DNA of 64,000 bases from Septoria linicola (taxonomy: Eukaryota; Ascomycota; Dothideomycetes; Mycosphaerellales; Mycosphaerellaceae), in contig CP099429.1 in assembly GCA_024114885.1 (NCBI GenBank), positions 1,736,001 through 1,800,000 on the forward strand, given 5' to 3'. This document shows positions 45,095-57,714 of this stretch, piece after piece. The position numbers and the translations under genes were made by a program. Within the stretch, counting starts at the first letter, position 1; each line of letters opens with the position of its first letter. Under the pieces are notes generated by a model that saw only the letters and a program-made list of their open reading frames with translations, ran no database searches and had not been told where the DNA came from.

Positions 45095-48089
45095 TCATCG
45101 AGATTGAATTGCCTGCGAGCATGCTGTGCAGATGTTCCTGTTGGAATCACAAGTAAGGACCAACCCAGGATAAATCGATTGAGTCTTCCACGAATACTCA
45201 AACGATTGCGTGACATTATTGGGTGCTACACAGACAGTCAGTACCTTCGCTTCTCCACGACATCGAGTTCTATAACTTACCTCCTTGCATGCCAACAGTG
45301 GCATACTTTCCAAGGTCATTGTTCGCAGAATCTACATCGAAGTAGCTGAACACGTAGACACCCGGATTCGCGAAGCTGTAGCTCACGGTATAGTGGAACA
45401 TGAGGTTATCCACATATGCCCTGCTGAGGTAGAACTCGACAGTGACACCTGTATCATCGGCTTGGTAGTAGATGCCGTGCGGAGGATCAGCGTTACCGTA
45501 CATTGCCTGGTCGTCCCAAAAAGGTGCTAGAGCGAACGGTGGGACGAACTCTGTCGGCAAACGTTGGTTCTCGTATTGGGCTGTACCTTCACCGAATGCA
45601 ATGACGCCATTTGTTGAGGCAAACAGGGTGGTGAATCTGCTCCCGTAGAGCTCGAGACCTTGCGGGACGCTGAAGTCGCAGTAATCATCGTCAAGCGGCC
45701 AGTCTGCCGGTGGAGGGGTGAAAGGGCATGGAGTGGGCGAGGGAAGCACGAGCCATGATGAAGCTCTGCTTGCGGTATCCGATGCGTAGAATTGTGGATT
45801 GGGGACGGCGGTGACCGCGCAGCTTGAAGCCTGGCTGGGAAACACAATCGGAGCAGAGGATCCAGGCGTAGGAGTCACCTCCGCATCAGAAGTGTAGGCC
45901 GGGGGCGCGTTCGTTGGCACAGTGTATCCCGAGATGAAAACGGGCTTCACCACTGCAATCAAGGTGTTGCTGGCGGGGACAAAGTTTCCTTGACCAGAGA
46001 ACTGCTTGAAGTAACAGTACCCTGCACCGACACCGTTGCTGCTGCCATCAATTCCTGCCCAGATGTAGCCGCCACAATTCGGAAGGTCAGCACAAATAGT
46101 GTAGCACGAATTGTATGGCGAGGTGATTCTGGTGCTGGTTAAGTCTGTACCTCTGAAATCTGCGCTGCAGCCGACAACGTATTGTTCGCCATTGGCATCA
46201 GTCGCCAAGATACCATTATCATCTGGGCATCTACCAACGCCAGTACCGACTGGTGCAGGTCCAGAAGAGGTGATCGATGCGGGGCTCGAGGTGGTAACGG
46301 CAGCAAAGCTAGTCGTGCTTGACAGTGAGGTGAACATGGGCGGAGACTGCGCTGCACTCAACACGCTAGACACCTCACTTGATGCAGCGCTGCTTGCTGA
46401 GGAAAAGATGCTTGATGTCCGGGAAGACTCCAAGGATGATACGGCCGAGGAGATACTTGAGCTCATGGAGGACATGCTTGACGCCGCTGCGCTCGAGGAA
46501 GCTGCTGGAACGAGTGAGGTGCTCGAAGGGGCCAAAGATGACGGTGTGGCTCCGATGCTCGAGGCAACGCTTGAGATAACGGAGGACCAGCTGGAAACCT
46601 CGCTCGAGGTACTAGAGGCGTAGCTGCTGGCAAGAGAAGAGTATATTGGCGCGAGGCTAGAGCCCGTCTCTACGAGGCTGAAGCTGACTGAAGGAGTTCC
46701 AATGGGACCCGTATACCACGGCTCCTCTGATGCGATAGTGGGGTACTGCGACGGGACGATAGGGGTACTAACGGGGCCACTGTATGTCTCCTGGGTGCTG
46801 GTGACTGAAACAAGGCTGGTACTTGTGAATGTGACACTGCCGCTGGTGGAGAAGCTCAAGCTGACAGACGTAGAGACTGCGGGCGGAGAATAGACAGGCG
46901 GTGGGAGATCAGCACTTGAAGATAAAGGTACCGATGCAGAGTTTGCGCTGCTTGAGGTCACGATGGGTGGGATCGTGAGAGCCACAGTGGAAGACCAGCC
47001 TGGAAGTGGAACTACAGACGTTGAAGACTCGTATGATGGGGGTGAAGCCACGATGGAAGATGCTGAGGCGGTCGAAGATCCAATTACCGGAGACTGCACG
47101 GCAGAAGAACCAGCAGGAACCAGCACGGACGTCCATGTCGAGGAGCCAGCAATTGTGGTAGGCACTTGTATCCATGAAGATGTAGGCACAGCGCTGCTCT
47201 CTGCCGAGTCGCATATGCCGAAGCCGACCTGGCACCCGGTGCCGCAGAATTCAGGTCCACTACCACAGAACCCATATTGGCTGCAACAGCTGCCGTCAGG
47301 AGCACCGAAGCAGTTGTTGTTGTCTGTACCGACGCCACAGACTCCACCTGGGTCAACGTTGCCAGAAGGAGTTGCTGAAGCGCTGGCGGCAGTTGTCGAG
47401 ATCGGCTGTATCGACACACTGCCGGTGGCGCTAGGCACAGGCGCAACTGTCGAAGACTCCGCTAGCTCAGAAGTTGGCTTCAAGGCAAAGTCAACTGCGA
47501 TCCATGAGGCATCATGTACGCCATTGAGGTGAACCACGATCCTCGTGCTACTGCCATTTTGCACCTGGAAGAACTCAGCAGCACCTCCGTCGAAAGCCGA
47601 ATTGTTCCAGCCAAGTTGCAGATTTGCGGAGTAGAATGTTGTTCGACTAGATTTGAGTACTGTCGATGCAGCAAATGGAACGCTGAGATCAGTCTCGTCC
47701 GCGGTCACTTGGCCTTGACCACCGCTGATCCGGATTTGACCATTGTTGATCACGTATTGCACAGCCTCACTAGCATCGGATGTGAGGTATCCGTCAATGT
47801 CTAAAAAAGTTCTCGAGCCCTGAGCCTGTCGTTTGTTCTTGGAGTATCCTGCGGGCTGGATTTCGATAGCGAAAGGCGTGCCTTCGTTGATGGAGGAGTC
47901 GGTGAATGGTGTAGGGACCACTGTGACTGTGGACTGCACAACAGTAGATGTTCGCGAACCACTAGACGTGGCAGTGTAGGTCACCGCGGTTGTGTAAGTT
48001 GCTTTGCACGAGTCTGGGTACTCCGTGACTGTAATGACTTGTGCCAGCGCAATAGCCGGTAGCGCTACAAAAGCGCTCCTGATGCGCAT
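45095..48089 (-). CDS. Large secreted Ser/Thr-rich protein with CBM18, PAN-like and NIDO-like regions
   Basis: Exons 45281-48089 and 45095-45225 (55-bp intron 45226-45280) give about 979 aa. It opens with a signal peptide (MRIRSAFVALPAIALAQ). A hevein-type chitin-binding module (CBM18) at about 246-295 has all eight Cys (GVCGVG..NNC..SCCSQYGFC..FCGTGC..GIC). A Ser/Thr-rich stretch of roughly 320 residues, likely O-glycosylated, follows. Near 619-693 is a PAN/apple-like Cys module (YVVGCSADFRG, CYTICADLPNCGGYIW). The C-terminal 200 residues (GVIAFGE, APFWDDQAMYGN, FHYTVSYSFANPGVYVF) resemble NIDO-type extracellular domains. This suggests a wall-anchored or matrix protein binding chitin. The assignment of the last domain is tentative. 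Confidence 0.85.
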
Positions 48090-49104
48090 AGTGCTCTATT
48101 CAGCTGCTGTAGGGACGAGTCGTAGTCGTTTTTGAAGCCGAAATAGTGATCTCGTGTCCTTGCAGGCAAGATCGTGAGTTTGCTTCTGCCGCCAAAAGAG
48201 GGACTGCAGTCAGAATGGGCAGGTTGTGCTGAGCAACAACATGAGAGATGCAGAGAGGTCGCTCTACGCGCCAAGTGCAGTGGAATGAAAACAACATGTC
48301 GCACGCCTGAGCAATCTCGCAAGGACTGTCGCGGAATGTGCCCATCTCTGGCTAGACGAGCATACTTTGTGACCCCATTGGCTTATGTTAGACATGAGTG
48401 ATGAATTGTTCAGAGTCTCACCTCTCATTAACGTGATGATGCTAGATTTGAGTCTGCAGAGTCAGAAGTTAGCTGAACTGTATAGAAAGCCATTGTTATT
48501 CTTCAATTGATGCAAGGGAGGTTTTCGTGTTGCAACTTGCATTGCACTGATTAAACCAGCGCAATCTCGTCGAGATATTCTCTTGGCCTTCTTCCTGATG
48601 AGATCGCCTCCAGCAGTACATCTTGCTCATTTGACACGTGTTGAGCGCGATCGGTCGTGTCTCATGGAGACGTTCAAGCACAAGCGACTTTTGCCCGCTT
48701 TACTCGAATTGCGAGGTCACGTTGTCTTCAACAGATCTATCTTTGCGTGTCGCCAAATGATATTGATGGTGGTATTCGATGTTCCGCAATGGAAACTGGG
48801 TGAGCTCGCGTTGTGACTGCCTTCGACGTTGCAGATGCCAAGACTCCGCTCGATGCCGCCTGCTCCATTCCTCTCACCCTTCTCTCTCATCTTCGCTTCC
48901 TACTTCCCACTCGACACAAAACTTTCAAGGAAGATCCAGAACCTGGGACTTCATGCCCTCCTCGCCTGCCTCTCAGCTGCTTCTCAATCGCGATGTTTCT
49001 TTTGGATCCGGGACCTGCTGGAGCACACTGCCAGGATCGAGATTGACTTGCTCCTCGCCCGGAGCTCCGCCGATCTCGATGTTGCGGCCACAAGGAAACT
49101 TCGG
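48090..49104. other. 1-kb intergenic stretch, no supported gene
   Basis: Overlapping + strand ORFs between 48779 and 49192 are not convincing, as three frames are open at once. It should hold the promoter of the chitin-binding gene. Confidence 0.45.
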
Positions 49105-49873
49105 CTATGGCGGCTTCGACACCATCTCTGGCATGCTCATCGTCCCAGAGACCTCCGAACTGTCGAGACCTCGCATGACTGAGGCATTGTAGTACTGCCA
49201 CTAAAAGTAACAGGTCGAAGGTCAGCATTGTCCCACTCATTTCTCGCGTGTCTCTGCGCTGCTGCTACATTGGTCTGGGCAGTGAATGCCGCAGCATCGG
49301 CGCAACAGGCAGAGACACTTGGATGAGGGTGGATGCCTTTGGGCAGTCGCTTTACGTACTCGGCCATCACGAAACATCCATTCTACGACAGAGACCGACT
49401 GTCTTCTCACATTCGCGGGACGACCTTTTACGGAGAGCAGGCAATATACTGCTTCCCATCAGCTTATATTTCAGCATGCCTTAGTCTGCAATGACCTCAC
49501 CCGTCGCATAGCCATTTTCCTCATCTACGTCGGGACAAACGTCCACAACATTGATGTGGTATTCGGGGTTTTGCGCAGCAACCGCCCGGAAGTCCTCCTC
49601 GGTCTCGCTGTAGTTGTCCGTCTTGGGCAGCTCATCGATATCGCCCTTATAGCTTTCGGCTACCAACTTCTTTGTCGCTACGAACGACCTATTATTGATC
49701 GAGAAGATCACAGCTTTAGTGAGCTTCTTCAGCTCTTCTGCGGCTGGAGACTCTGTTTTCTGCTTCTCTTTCGTACATTGGGCCTTGTGAAAGCCATGGT
49801 GCGTCGAGGACTGGAACAGGTATTTACAATGAGGCATCAGGAACTCAATTGAGCTGGTGACGGGAGTGGCCAT
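49105..49873 (-). CDS. NTF2/SnoaL-like small protein
   Basis: Three exons are proposed: 49501-49873, 49360-49424 and 49105-49200, with introns 49425-49500 (gtgagg..aaaag) and 49201-49359 (gtacgt..tttag), giving 177 aa. All phases agree, and splicing produces family-like text: AVIFSINNRSF, NPEYHINVVDVCPDVDEENG, SVSVVEWMFRDGRWQYYNASVMRGL. This is the pattern of fungal NTF2-like (SnoaL fold) proteins, a cone-shaped alpha+beta barrel often with a pocket but no fixed reaction. No signal peptide. A second, frame-broken member lies at 60768-61318. The largest uncertainty is the last exon; without splicing the frame ends at 49481 with 130 aa. Confidence 0.7.
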
Positions 49874-50509
49874 CGTGGTGACACAGCAGCCTCACGGCAG
49901 GCGTAGGTATACTAATCGCTATCGCAGAATCATGATGTTACATGAAAGCCAACCATCAGCGACCAACGGCATTCTTAAAGAGCCAACTCTTTCCAAGAAC
50001 GTGTGGCTATAAGCTCAGACGTTTCAATCGATCACGGACGCCACAGTCGTCGACTCTGCCTATTCAGCTGCACGCCAATGGCTGATCATACCACATCTGG
50101 TCCTGTTAGACGAGGCCTCAAACTTCAGGCAGGTACACGAGGCATCACATCTCAAAATACTCCGACATGGATCATTAAGGACTCTTGCCGTCACGGTAGA
50201 TGCAAGCCTGCCGCCGGACAGAGTCACCATACGTATTGCGACATGAGACCACGAACAGCACGTTTGCTTGTGAGGTGACTTGTTCTGCCATCTATGCTGT
50301 TGTACCCCTCTTTCTCGTACGACTCGATCTGGAAGGTGTTCTGAGCGATCAGCGGAGATGCCAAGCATGGAAGTACTATCAAGCATAGACTCATGGGCGC
50401 AAGTGCCGGCCTCAGCTTCAGGGCAGTCAGGTGGCATTTCGAAATCTGCGGACTTGACAACTCCCTCCCACTACACAAGCAGGCGGGCAGCCCTCATACT
50501 AGGCTACCA
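49874..50509. other. Intergenic, no supported gene
   Basis: Short ORFs on both strands. It should include the promoter of the NTF2-like gene and the 3' UTR of the chitinase gene. Confidence 0.5.
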
Positions 50510-52128
50510 CTACTCATTAGGCATGCCTTGCCTCAAGTTCGTGTACTTGCTGTGAGGATAATCTAACACGTTCTGGCACTGCTCCATACCACCGCAGGTC
50601 TCGAAATAGTCTGTGACCGTGCGAATCAAGCTGGAAGTGCTGTTGATCGGCGTGTCTCCAGATAGCTCCCACCACATAGCGCCGCTGAGTCCAAGACTCT
50701 TGATATACTCAGATTTCTTGGTCGCAATCTCTGGCGTGTCGTAGGATACCATGTATCCATTGGTGTCATTGTACGACCAGCTAGCAATAATATCATTGTC
50801 GTGGTGAATTTTGCCGAACGAGGCATTGCCTGCCAGAGCTTTGTAGTCCCACTAGATCATCAAGAGTCAGCAAAGTCACATTTGCAAAACAAAATTATCC
50901 GCCTTCACTTACAGCACCATTCTCCCAGCTCCCACCCGTCTCATTACTAAACGTCTCCCCCGGCCCACTCGTATTCGCAAACGAGCGTCCATACAACGGC
51001 ATCCCCAGTGTCAATTTCTGCTTATCCCACCCCGACTCTCCGAGATAATAATCCATCGCGTCCTGCGTCGAGAAGTTCGTACTCAGCGGATTGCTCTCAC
51101 TCTTATACACATTCGCGCTGTGTCCAGAGAAGTCCGAAAACGTGCCCGCATAGTCGTAGCCCATGAGATTGACGAAATCGACATAAGGAGCGAGACCTTG
51201 CATGTCAAAGTATGGGAAATGATCGGGTCCTGCGGGGACGGCGAGAGTAAGGAGGAAATGCGGGTTGCCGGTGAGGTTGCGCGAATAGTTGTCTAGCTCA
51301 GCGCGGAATTCTTTGCAAGTGTCGACGAGGTCTTGGGCTTGTTTAGTATTGTTGGGATACTCCCAATCGATATCCAGACCATCGAAACCATGGTCTTTAA
51401 GCAATTGGACACTAGTGCGAGCGAATGTCTTGCGGCCTTGAGGCGTGGCGAGGGCTGGGGCGAAGTATGTTCGCACGTTCCAGCCGCCGATGGAAAGGAG
51501 GGTCTTGAGGTTGCGGTTTTTCTTCTTGTGTAGGTAGATTTGCTTGAGGTTGCCGTAGAGGTTGGAGGTGCTGTTGTCGGAGGCGTCGTCGGTGGGGAAC
51601 TTCTTTTGGATGTCGGCGAAGGGGTCGGTGAGGGAGGCTTCGCCAGTCTTGTTGTCAATGCCGGCGAAGGCGTAGAGGAGGTGGGTGAGCTGCTCGGATT
51701 GGACTGGTGGGTGTTAGTGCAACGGCTTAGATGCAAGCTTGTGTATCATGGAACAGAGGGCTCTGCTATTGTAGCTTGGAGGGACATGAGCATGACATAC
51801 TGTTCTGTGGAGGCCAGTCACGACCATAGATGGCCCAGCTAAGTTTCTGATTAGCTCATATCTATGAACTCTCGGCTCTTGCAACTCACCTCACGTAGTA
51901 GCCAACAGTCTTGAAGCCGGCGTGGGTCACATGTCCAGGTTCAGATGACTTGACAGGCTGCATGTCGACTCTCTTCCCAAGGTCTACTGCAGCGTGTGGA
52001 TGATGGTGCTTGAGCGGATGTCCCTTCAGCTGCACTGCAGCGCTGGTGAAAGTGGACAAGAGAAGAGTGGCTGTGATCAACGAGGACAGCACGCCTCCCT
52101 TGCGTGGTGAGCTTGCGTAAGAAGCCAT
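50510..52128 (-). CDS. Secreted GH18 chitinase
   Basis: Four exons (51890-52128, 51801-51838, 50913-51703, 50510-50851) with introns of 51, 97 and 61 bp give about 469 aa; all phases fit. A signal-anchor-like N-terminus (LITATLLLSTFTSAA, ~17-31) and a His-rich propeptide-like stretch precede the TIM barrel. Seen: VGYYV.WAIYGRDWPPQN, LTHLLYAFAGID, LLSIGGW and the catalytic DGLDIDWE (DxxDxDxE), with the final Glu as acid catalyst, then MGYDYAG and AMWWELSGD near the end. GH18 enzymes hydrolyse chitin with retention via the substrate N-acetyl group. The domain order and length resemble small class V fungal chitinases. No chitin-binding module is visible. Confidence 0.95.
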
Positions 52129-53613
52129 TGCGCCGGCTTTAGAAGTCGAGCAAGTCTATACGGAGTCGGAGTCCGATTCTGAAAGAATGCTGTTCTTGCG
52201 TCTTGGGAACAGTAAAGACTGTAGCTTTTGTCGTAAAGTGAGACGAAAGGAGTGTATAGCTTGCCAGAAGCTAGAAAGATCGTCTTCCAAATGAGTGTGA
52301 AGGTGCTCGACACCTGAATACAAAGCACTATTGTCGACACAGTAGTGGCCCTAAGAGGACATGAACAATCTCCAAAGTTAGAACCCCTTGGACGAGGGAA
52401 GCCGACTATAAGTAATTTCTGTGGCGTAATACTCCTTGGACACCTCGATACTCAACGAGCATGTCACTTCGGCCAAGCTGTGCTTCATGCTTTTCACATG
52501 CGCACATCTCAAACAGCGCGTGCAAAGCACGTTCACGTCCCGAAGAATCCGGTGTTGATCCGTCTCAGCTATTCGCAATCTGTCGAAGGTGGATGTGAAG
52601 CTGATCTCGTAAGGTTTCTGCTATGCAGGGAGGTGTAGTCGGCACGGCGTTTCAAGGCTAAAGCTCGGAGTCTTGACAGGCTGTTCGACCAGGGTGTTGT
52701 ATGGAGGCGGTACGTCGTATGCCTGCAAACCCCGTCGGCGTGATGGCTCCGAGATCCCACTGGCGATCACCAATGGTCAGTCTGTGCAAGGAGTCGTTGG
52801 GTTCTTGGAAACATACCATCACATAAGTTGCAGCGCTTTCTCTGCAAGCGCCACTTCGATAGCTGAGAGCTCGTGTCGAGATCAGTCTCCTCGGGATTGT
52901 GCCTGCGGACCGTCATCATTGATGAGATGGTCAAACGTCTGCTTGTTACAGAAAGTTGAGATGGCCAGGACCAAGTCGCGAAAATAGCGATCTGGACCTT
53001 CGTCTTCGTCTTCTCGACTGGTGACTGTGACAAGTTCGTGACGTTCGTAATATATGCTCATATTTGATACATGGGTATAGCAGCTAAATGCCAGAAGTAG
53101 AATTGTTCTTTCCAGTCCAGGTGCAATATGGTGGAAAATATGCATTCATGTGCAAGTACAGGTAGGAGACTCGTCAGGCACTCGCGTTGGAGGCTGTAAT
53201 GCAATCCAGATGATGTCGTCGAGGCGTGCTCGCAAGCTGCCTCGAATGTGGTCTAGAAAATTCGTGATCCGGCGTGGGATTATGCCAGAATGTAATGGTG
53301 CGGGTGACGCGTATCGACCTTCTGTGAGCTGTGAAGCGTGCTTTGTGATCTTGACCAGAGGGCGTGAGCTGTCGCACTGCTGTGCAAATCTAGCCCTGCA
53401 ACGCATCACAAAGTCGCTATATGGCTAGCTCGTTCTTCGGTCAGAATGAACACCGTGCTTAGCATTAGTAACTGTGCCGGGTCTCTGACCGCCAGCTAGA
53501 CCAGGGTAGTCAGGCTCGGTCACCGAGAAGCGAAAATGACACAATGATGGTGAGATGGACATGAAGAGTGCCGTGGCGGGGTCTGGAATCGCGGCGCGGA
53601 ATAGACAGGTCAA
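52129..53613. other. 1.5-kb intergenic stretch, no supported gene
   Basis: Holds the chitinase promoter on the left. Short ORFs on both strands (for example 52767-53033 - and 53150-53428 +) show no domains or linked exons. Confidence 0.5.
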
Positions 53614-54460
53614 TCACCAGCACTTCAATGCTCGCAATTTGTGCCACCAGCGTTTGCGACCCAGCTCCTCGCCAGGGTTCCAGTGCTGCGGCGAATGATA
53701 CGGCTCAGGTGGCAAGGCTTTCTCATTGTTGGCGGCGTGTATTGGCTCGAGAGGTCGTGTCCTTGACGTTGATGAAGGCAGATTGGGCGTGGTGCCTTCT
53801 GAATGCTGCTTCCTTGAGCCGACAACTCTTCGTACGAGGACTAAAGAGCGGTCAGTGTTGCCGCATTAGGAGAGCAGAAATGTTGACTCACGTGCGAAAG
53901 TCTCCTCGATGTTGACCATTTCTCGAGCACTCGTCTCCATGAAGCCATAGCCTCGACTGCGCGCCCAGTTCAGGCCTTCGGTTGCGCCGACTTGCCGTAT
54001 GCCTTGCAAATCGCACTTGTTGCCTGCAACGATGCACACCGGAAGCACCTTCCCTCGCTCAAGCCGCCTTTCGCGTTCCTGCTCTATCAGCTCGTTGAAC
54101 CATTCTAGCGAGCCTAACGTGCTCTGCTGCGTGATGTCGTAGACGAGCAGGAATGCATCGGAATGCAAATTTGAAGATGACCACAGACTGCGATATTCTT
54201 CCTGCCCGGCGGTGTCGGTGATGGCGAGCGAGAAGGTTGTTCCGTCGATATTTCGCGTGACCGAATAAGAGTCTTCGATTGTCGGATCGTACCTGCATCG
54301 CAGGGCGTTAGCCGGTGAACAGTTGCCAACCAAACCGGGATGTGCGGTATACATACTCGTGCGTCCATTGGCTGCGCACGAGACGCAGTGTGATGGAAGA
54401 CTTTCCGCAGCCTCCATCGCCGCATATCGTGATTGATATCTTGTTCGCGTCTTCCACCAT
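53614..54460 (-). CDS. Ras-family small GTPase without a CAAX box
   Basis: Three exons (54357-54460, 53892-54292, 53614-53840) with introns of 64 and 51 bp give 243 aa. The G domain is complete: P-loop G14-DGGCGKS21, effector loop YDPTIEDSY (36-44), DTAGQEEY (61-68), NKCD and ETSA. The effector loop and DTAGQEEY are Ras- rather than Rab- or Rho-like. The exon-3 tail (~75 residues) is basic and Pro-rich and ends HKLRALKCW, so the usual farnesylation CAAX box is absent; the lone Cys two from the end could still be lipidated. It is probably a fungal Ras-like signalling GTPase distinct from Ras1/Ras2; Rsr1 is another possibility. Confidence 0.88.
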
Positions 54461-57400
54461 CTCGCCGGTCGTTCGCGCTCTGCTAGCACTCGCGATATAT
54501 TATGGTGCAAGCCGCCTGCGGGCCGAATCGGCTGTCTCTGAGATGGAAGGCACGAAGAATCCAAAAGGAAGGGAGGAAGGTGCGACTGGCGAGTTCCCGG
54601 TATTCGGTGTTGGAGTAGATCTGTCGTACAAATGCGACAAACGCGCAGGCTGCGCTCGAGTACTGTATGACCGTCGGAGTCGAGGTGTGTTTGTCCGTCG
54701 GAAGTACAAGAGCGTGGTGCCCTTTTCTGCACGAACGGAAGCGTTATGCAGCACCGCAGACGGCGTGCAGTCAGGCTCAATTAATCTGAGAAGTCGGCGA
54801 TTGGCAGTTCTTGGAGTTTTCGTCACTTGTACACTGGTGCACTATGCATAGGTATTTTTCGAAAACAACAGACAGCTGCGGATCAGGAACGAGCAGTCCA
54901 GGAGTAGGCTTCGTGCCAGCCTCCCAATAGAATCTCCCAACGCACGCGAAAAGTGTTATTAGGAGCAACGACACAGACCACGACCGGCCGGACGCAGCGC
55001 AACGGTTTTCTGGCGTGTGCAGATCGCTCGGCGTCTTGCGCAAGATCCAAAGTCTGCACTGTGGTGAACTGGTTGCATGATGGACAGCGTGACAGCGGGA
55101 GGACGAATTAACGCGATGCTGCCCAAACCGCTTATCGCAGCGAACAGCTCTCAAATGGACAGGGATACCTAGTAGCATCGATGAGCTACAGCAGGGGAGT
55201 AGCGTTCGCAACGAGGGGCGGACGAGCAGTCGGCCTCTGCTTTCGCGGCACTTGTTGCAGATTCGTTCGCCTAGTCGTGGCCGGGCACCGCATCGTCGAC
55301 ATCTAGCCTAGCCTTGCCGTCCACTGTCTGCCACCTTCATGCCCAACCCGCGTGCTTGCATACCACTCTTGAGCCTCATCGACACTTTTGCGACTGATAG
55401 CATCTCCGATATCAGGCAGTTGCGACCTCGCACCAGCGACAAACGAGCTTGTGATCAAATACCTCGATCATGCCGGCAGAATTTGCGCGACATGGTTCGG
55501 CTGTCCAGGAGGCTGTTTTCCTGCCCAGCTTTTATCACAACAGCAGACATGAACAAACTCTTTCGTCTGCATGACCTACTGCAGGCCCTTCGCGCAGCGC
55601 GCTGCATGACAGCTACGCCAATATGGGACAACTACTGCAGGACCGCACGCAGCTCTGTACGGCGGGCATCAGAATTTGGCATGCTGTTTCTCTTACCACG
55701 GCCTGCAGAACTACCCTTCCATCTGCCATCTTCACAGGACTTCAATCGCAGAAACATCGGCACTATGACTTACGAATGCTTCAGCTGTAAAGTTTGAGGG
55801 TCAAGCGAAGTCGGTCATCTTGCTCAGTCCGACTCAGGTGGTGGTATATGACCCAGAGTACCTGAAACACGATCCTGTCCTGAGCCTCCAATATGAGGAA
55901 GAGATTGGGCTCGCCTCACTATTCCTGAGTTCTGCAGGCGCGATGCTAGCGGTGCTTTCTGATTATCCAGAAAATCGAGCTCCTAAAGCACCGACTCGCG
56001 AAGCATAGAAGTCGGCCGCCCTGCATGCTGCGAGTTGAAGGATCGAGGTACGTACCTGTTCCCGACAGCGTGGCTCGGGACACTTCACGTGCACTTGGCG
56101 CCACATCCGACCTTGAGCTGGTGGTCTCTTTCTGGTGAGGTGCATCGTTCTCAATAGCACGATGGCTCGAGAACCCGGCCGAGCATGACTTGATATTCGA
56201 GTGCGTGACACAGTAAGCGCGACCTGGTCAGCTACGTCCACAATTTAGCACCGGTGAAGGTGCGGCACAGCAGCTCTACTTGGGAAAACGGCACCCATGT
56301 AGCTCTTGCAATGTGCGTCGCAAGAGTCGCAAGAGCTTAAGAGGCAGAATTTAGCCAATCTTTCCCCGATCGCCAACCTGACATCTCGCTCAGGTTTATT
56401 TCTCAAAGCGTGGCAACGCGGATATCACGATCTCAGAAATTTCGATGACCAAAGAGCTGAGGCTGTGGCCCATGACTTGCAAGCTAGGCTGAAGAGAACA
56501 GATAACTTCATATCAGGGTAACTGAGGTAGTCGTTTCTCGAGGGAGATCACGACATAAGATCGAGATTGATCAGACTTCTGTCTAACGCACCTCAGACTC
56601 CCTAACGTAATGTTTGGCAAATGCAGCATCTGCAACGCGATGCTTGCGCGCCAGATATTCGCCGCTATCAGATTTGAGCCCTCTTGCCGGATGTCTTGTG
56701 CTCGAAAGCCTACGAGCCCGGCTCGCGGCGACCACTTCGAGCCAAAATGAGAGCGAAATAGGGCACGGAGCATGTCAAACGGTCCAGAACAAGAAGACTC
56801 AAGTCTGTGTGTCGTACCTCCGCAAGACCCTCATATGTATGTGGAGTACGTCCAAGTCAGAGTTTCGTCGGCCTAACGAGGCTAGAGAGGGTTGATGACA
56901 TGCGCGCTTTCGTGTGTTTCGGCATCTGCATAGCTGCTGACAATATCTGCACGCTGCCACAGCAAATTTGATGTGCGGGCCAATGAAGGCACTTTTAGCA
57001 TCTGCCGAAGCCCTAGCACCAGCATCGAATGGAGACCAGTCAGCATCGTGCAGAAAACCATCAAAGCTTGTCATGAACTGCTTACGACAGCGGATGACTA
57101 TGCCCGACTACTGGCAATCTTGTGCGCGGAACTCACGAATACAACCCGAGACAGACCAAACCTGGGACTATTCCTTCTTGGCAGCAACCACATACCTGGC
57201 GAGTCACAGACATCCTAAAGTTTTGGCGGCACAAGCGGCGTCGGACTGTCGACTGAAAGCCTCTCAGAAGCTGCAGAGTGCATGCGCTCCAGCGAAAACA
57301 CATTGCCCTCCTCTCAACATGTGCGCATCTCAGCGGACCAGACGCCACGACAAAACTGCGCGAAAACAGCGAGGGATGCGTGCATGGTTAGAAAGCGTCC

Positions 57401-57714
57401 GCAGATGCTTGCACCCAATACTCATCGAGATCGAGCGTGACTGCTTCGTGGAACGGCATGGAGCAGTGCACCTTCCGGAGCAAGTTGACTCAACGACTGC
57501 AGCAGGAACGTTGTTCATGCCGACGGAGAGCCCACTCGACAGGGTCATATTGTCCGAGTCGCTGGGTTGTCAGGTCAAATCACTGACGACCCACTTGAGC
57601 ACGTCGACTTCTCTCTTCGATAGATCAACACACCGGCGAGATACAGCTTGCAATCTCATAATTTGTCTGATAACAGCCTAGAGCGATTACTGTGGCTTCC
57701 GACAACAATTAGCA
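54461..57714. other. 3.3-kb stretch with no gene I can support
   Basis: Several ORFs of 60-240 codons occur on both strands (55339-55797 +, 55820-56008 +, 56968-57681 +, 54777-55211 -). None shows a domain, and neighbouring frames are often open too. Some could be exons of unrecognised genes; 56968-57681 is the longest. Confidence 0.4.

Noticed and set aside
49286..49852. 188-codon + strand ORF over the NTF2-like gene
   Set aside because: The opposite strand gives a phase-consistent three-exon protein with family motifs; this ORF has no domain.
55339..55797. 152-codon + strand ORF
   Set aside because: No recognisable features and no linked exons.
56968..57681. 237-codon + strand ORF upstream of the BTB-like gene
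   Set aside because: No domain, uneven composition, and other frames are open nearby; kept only as an unsupported ORF.
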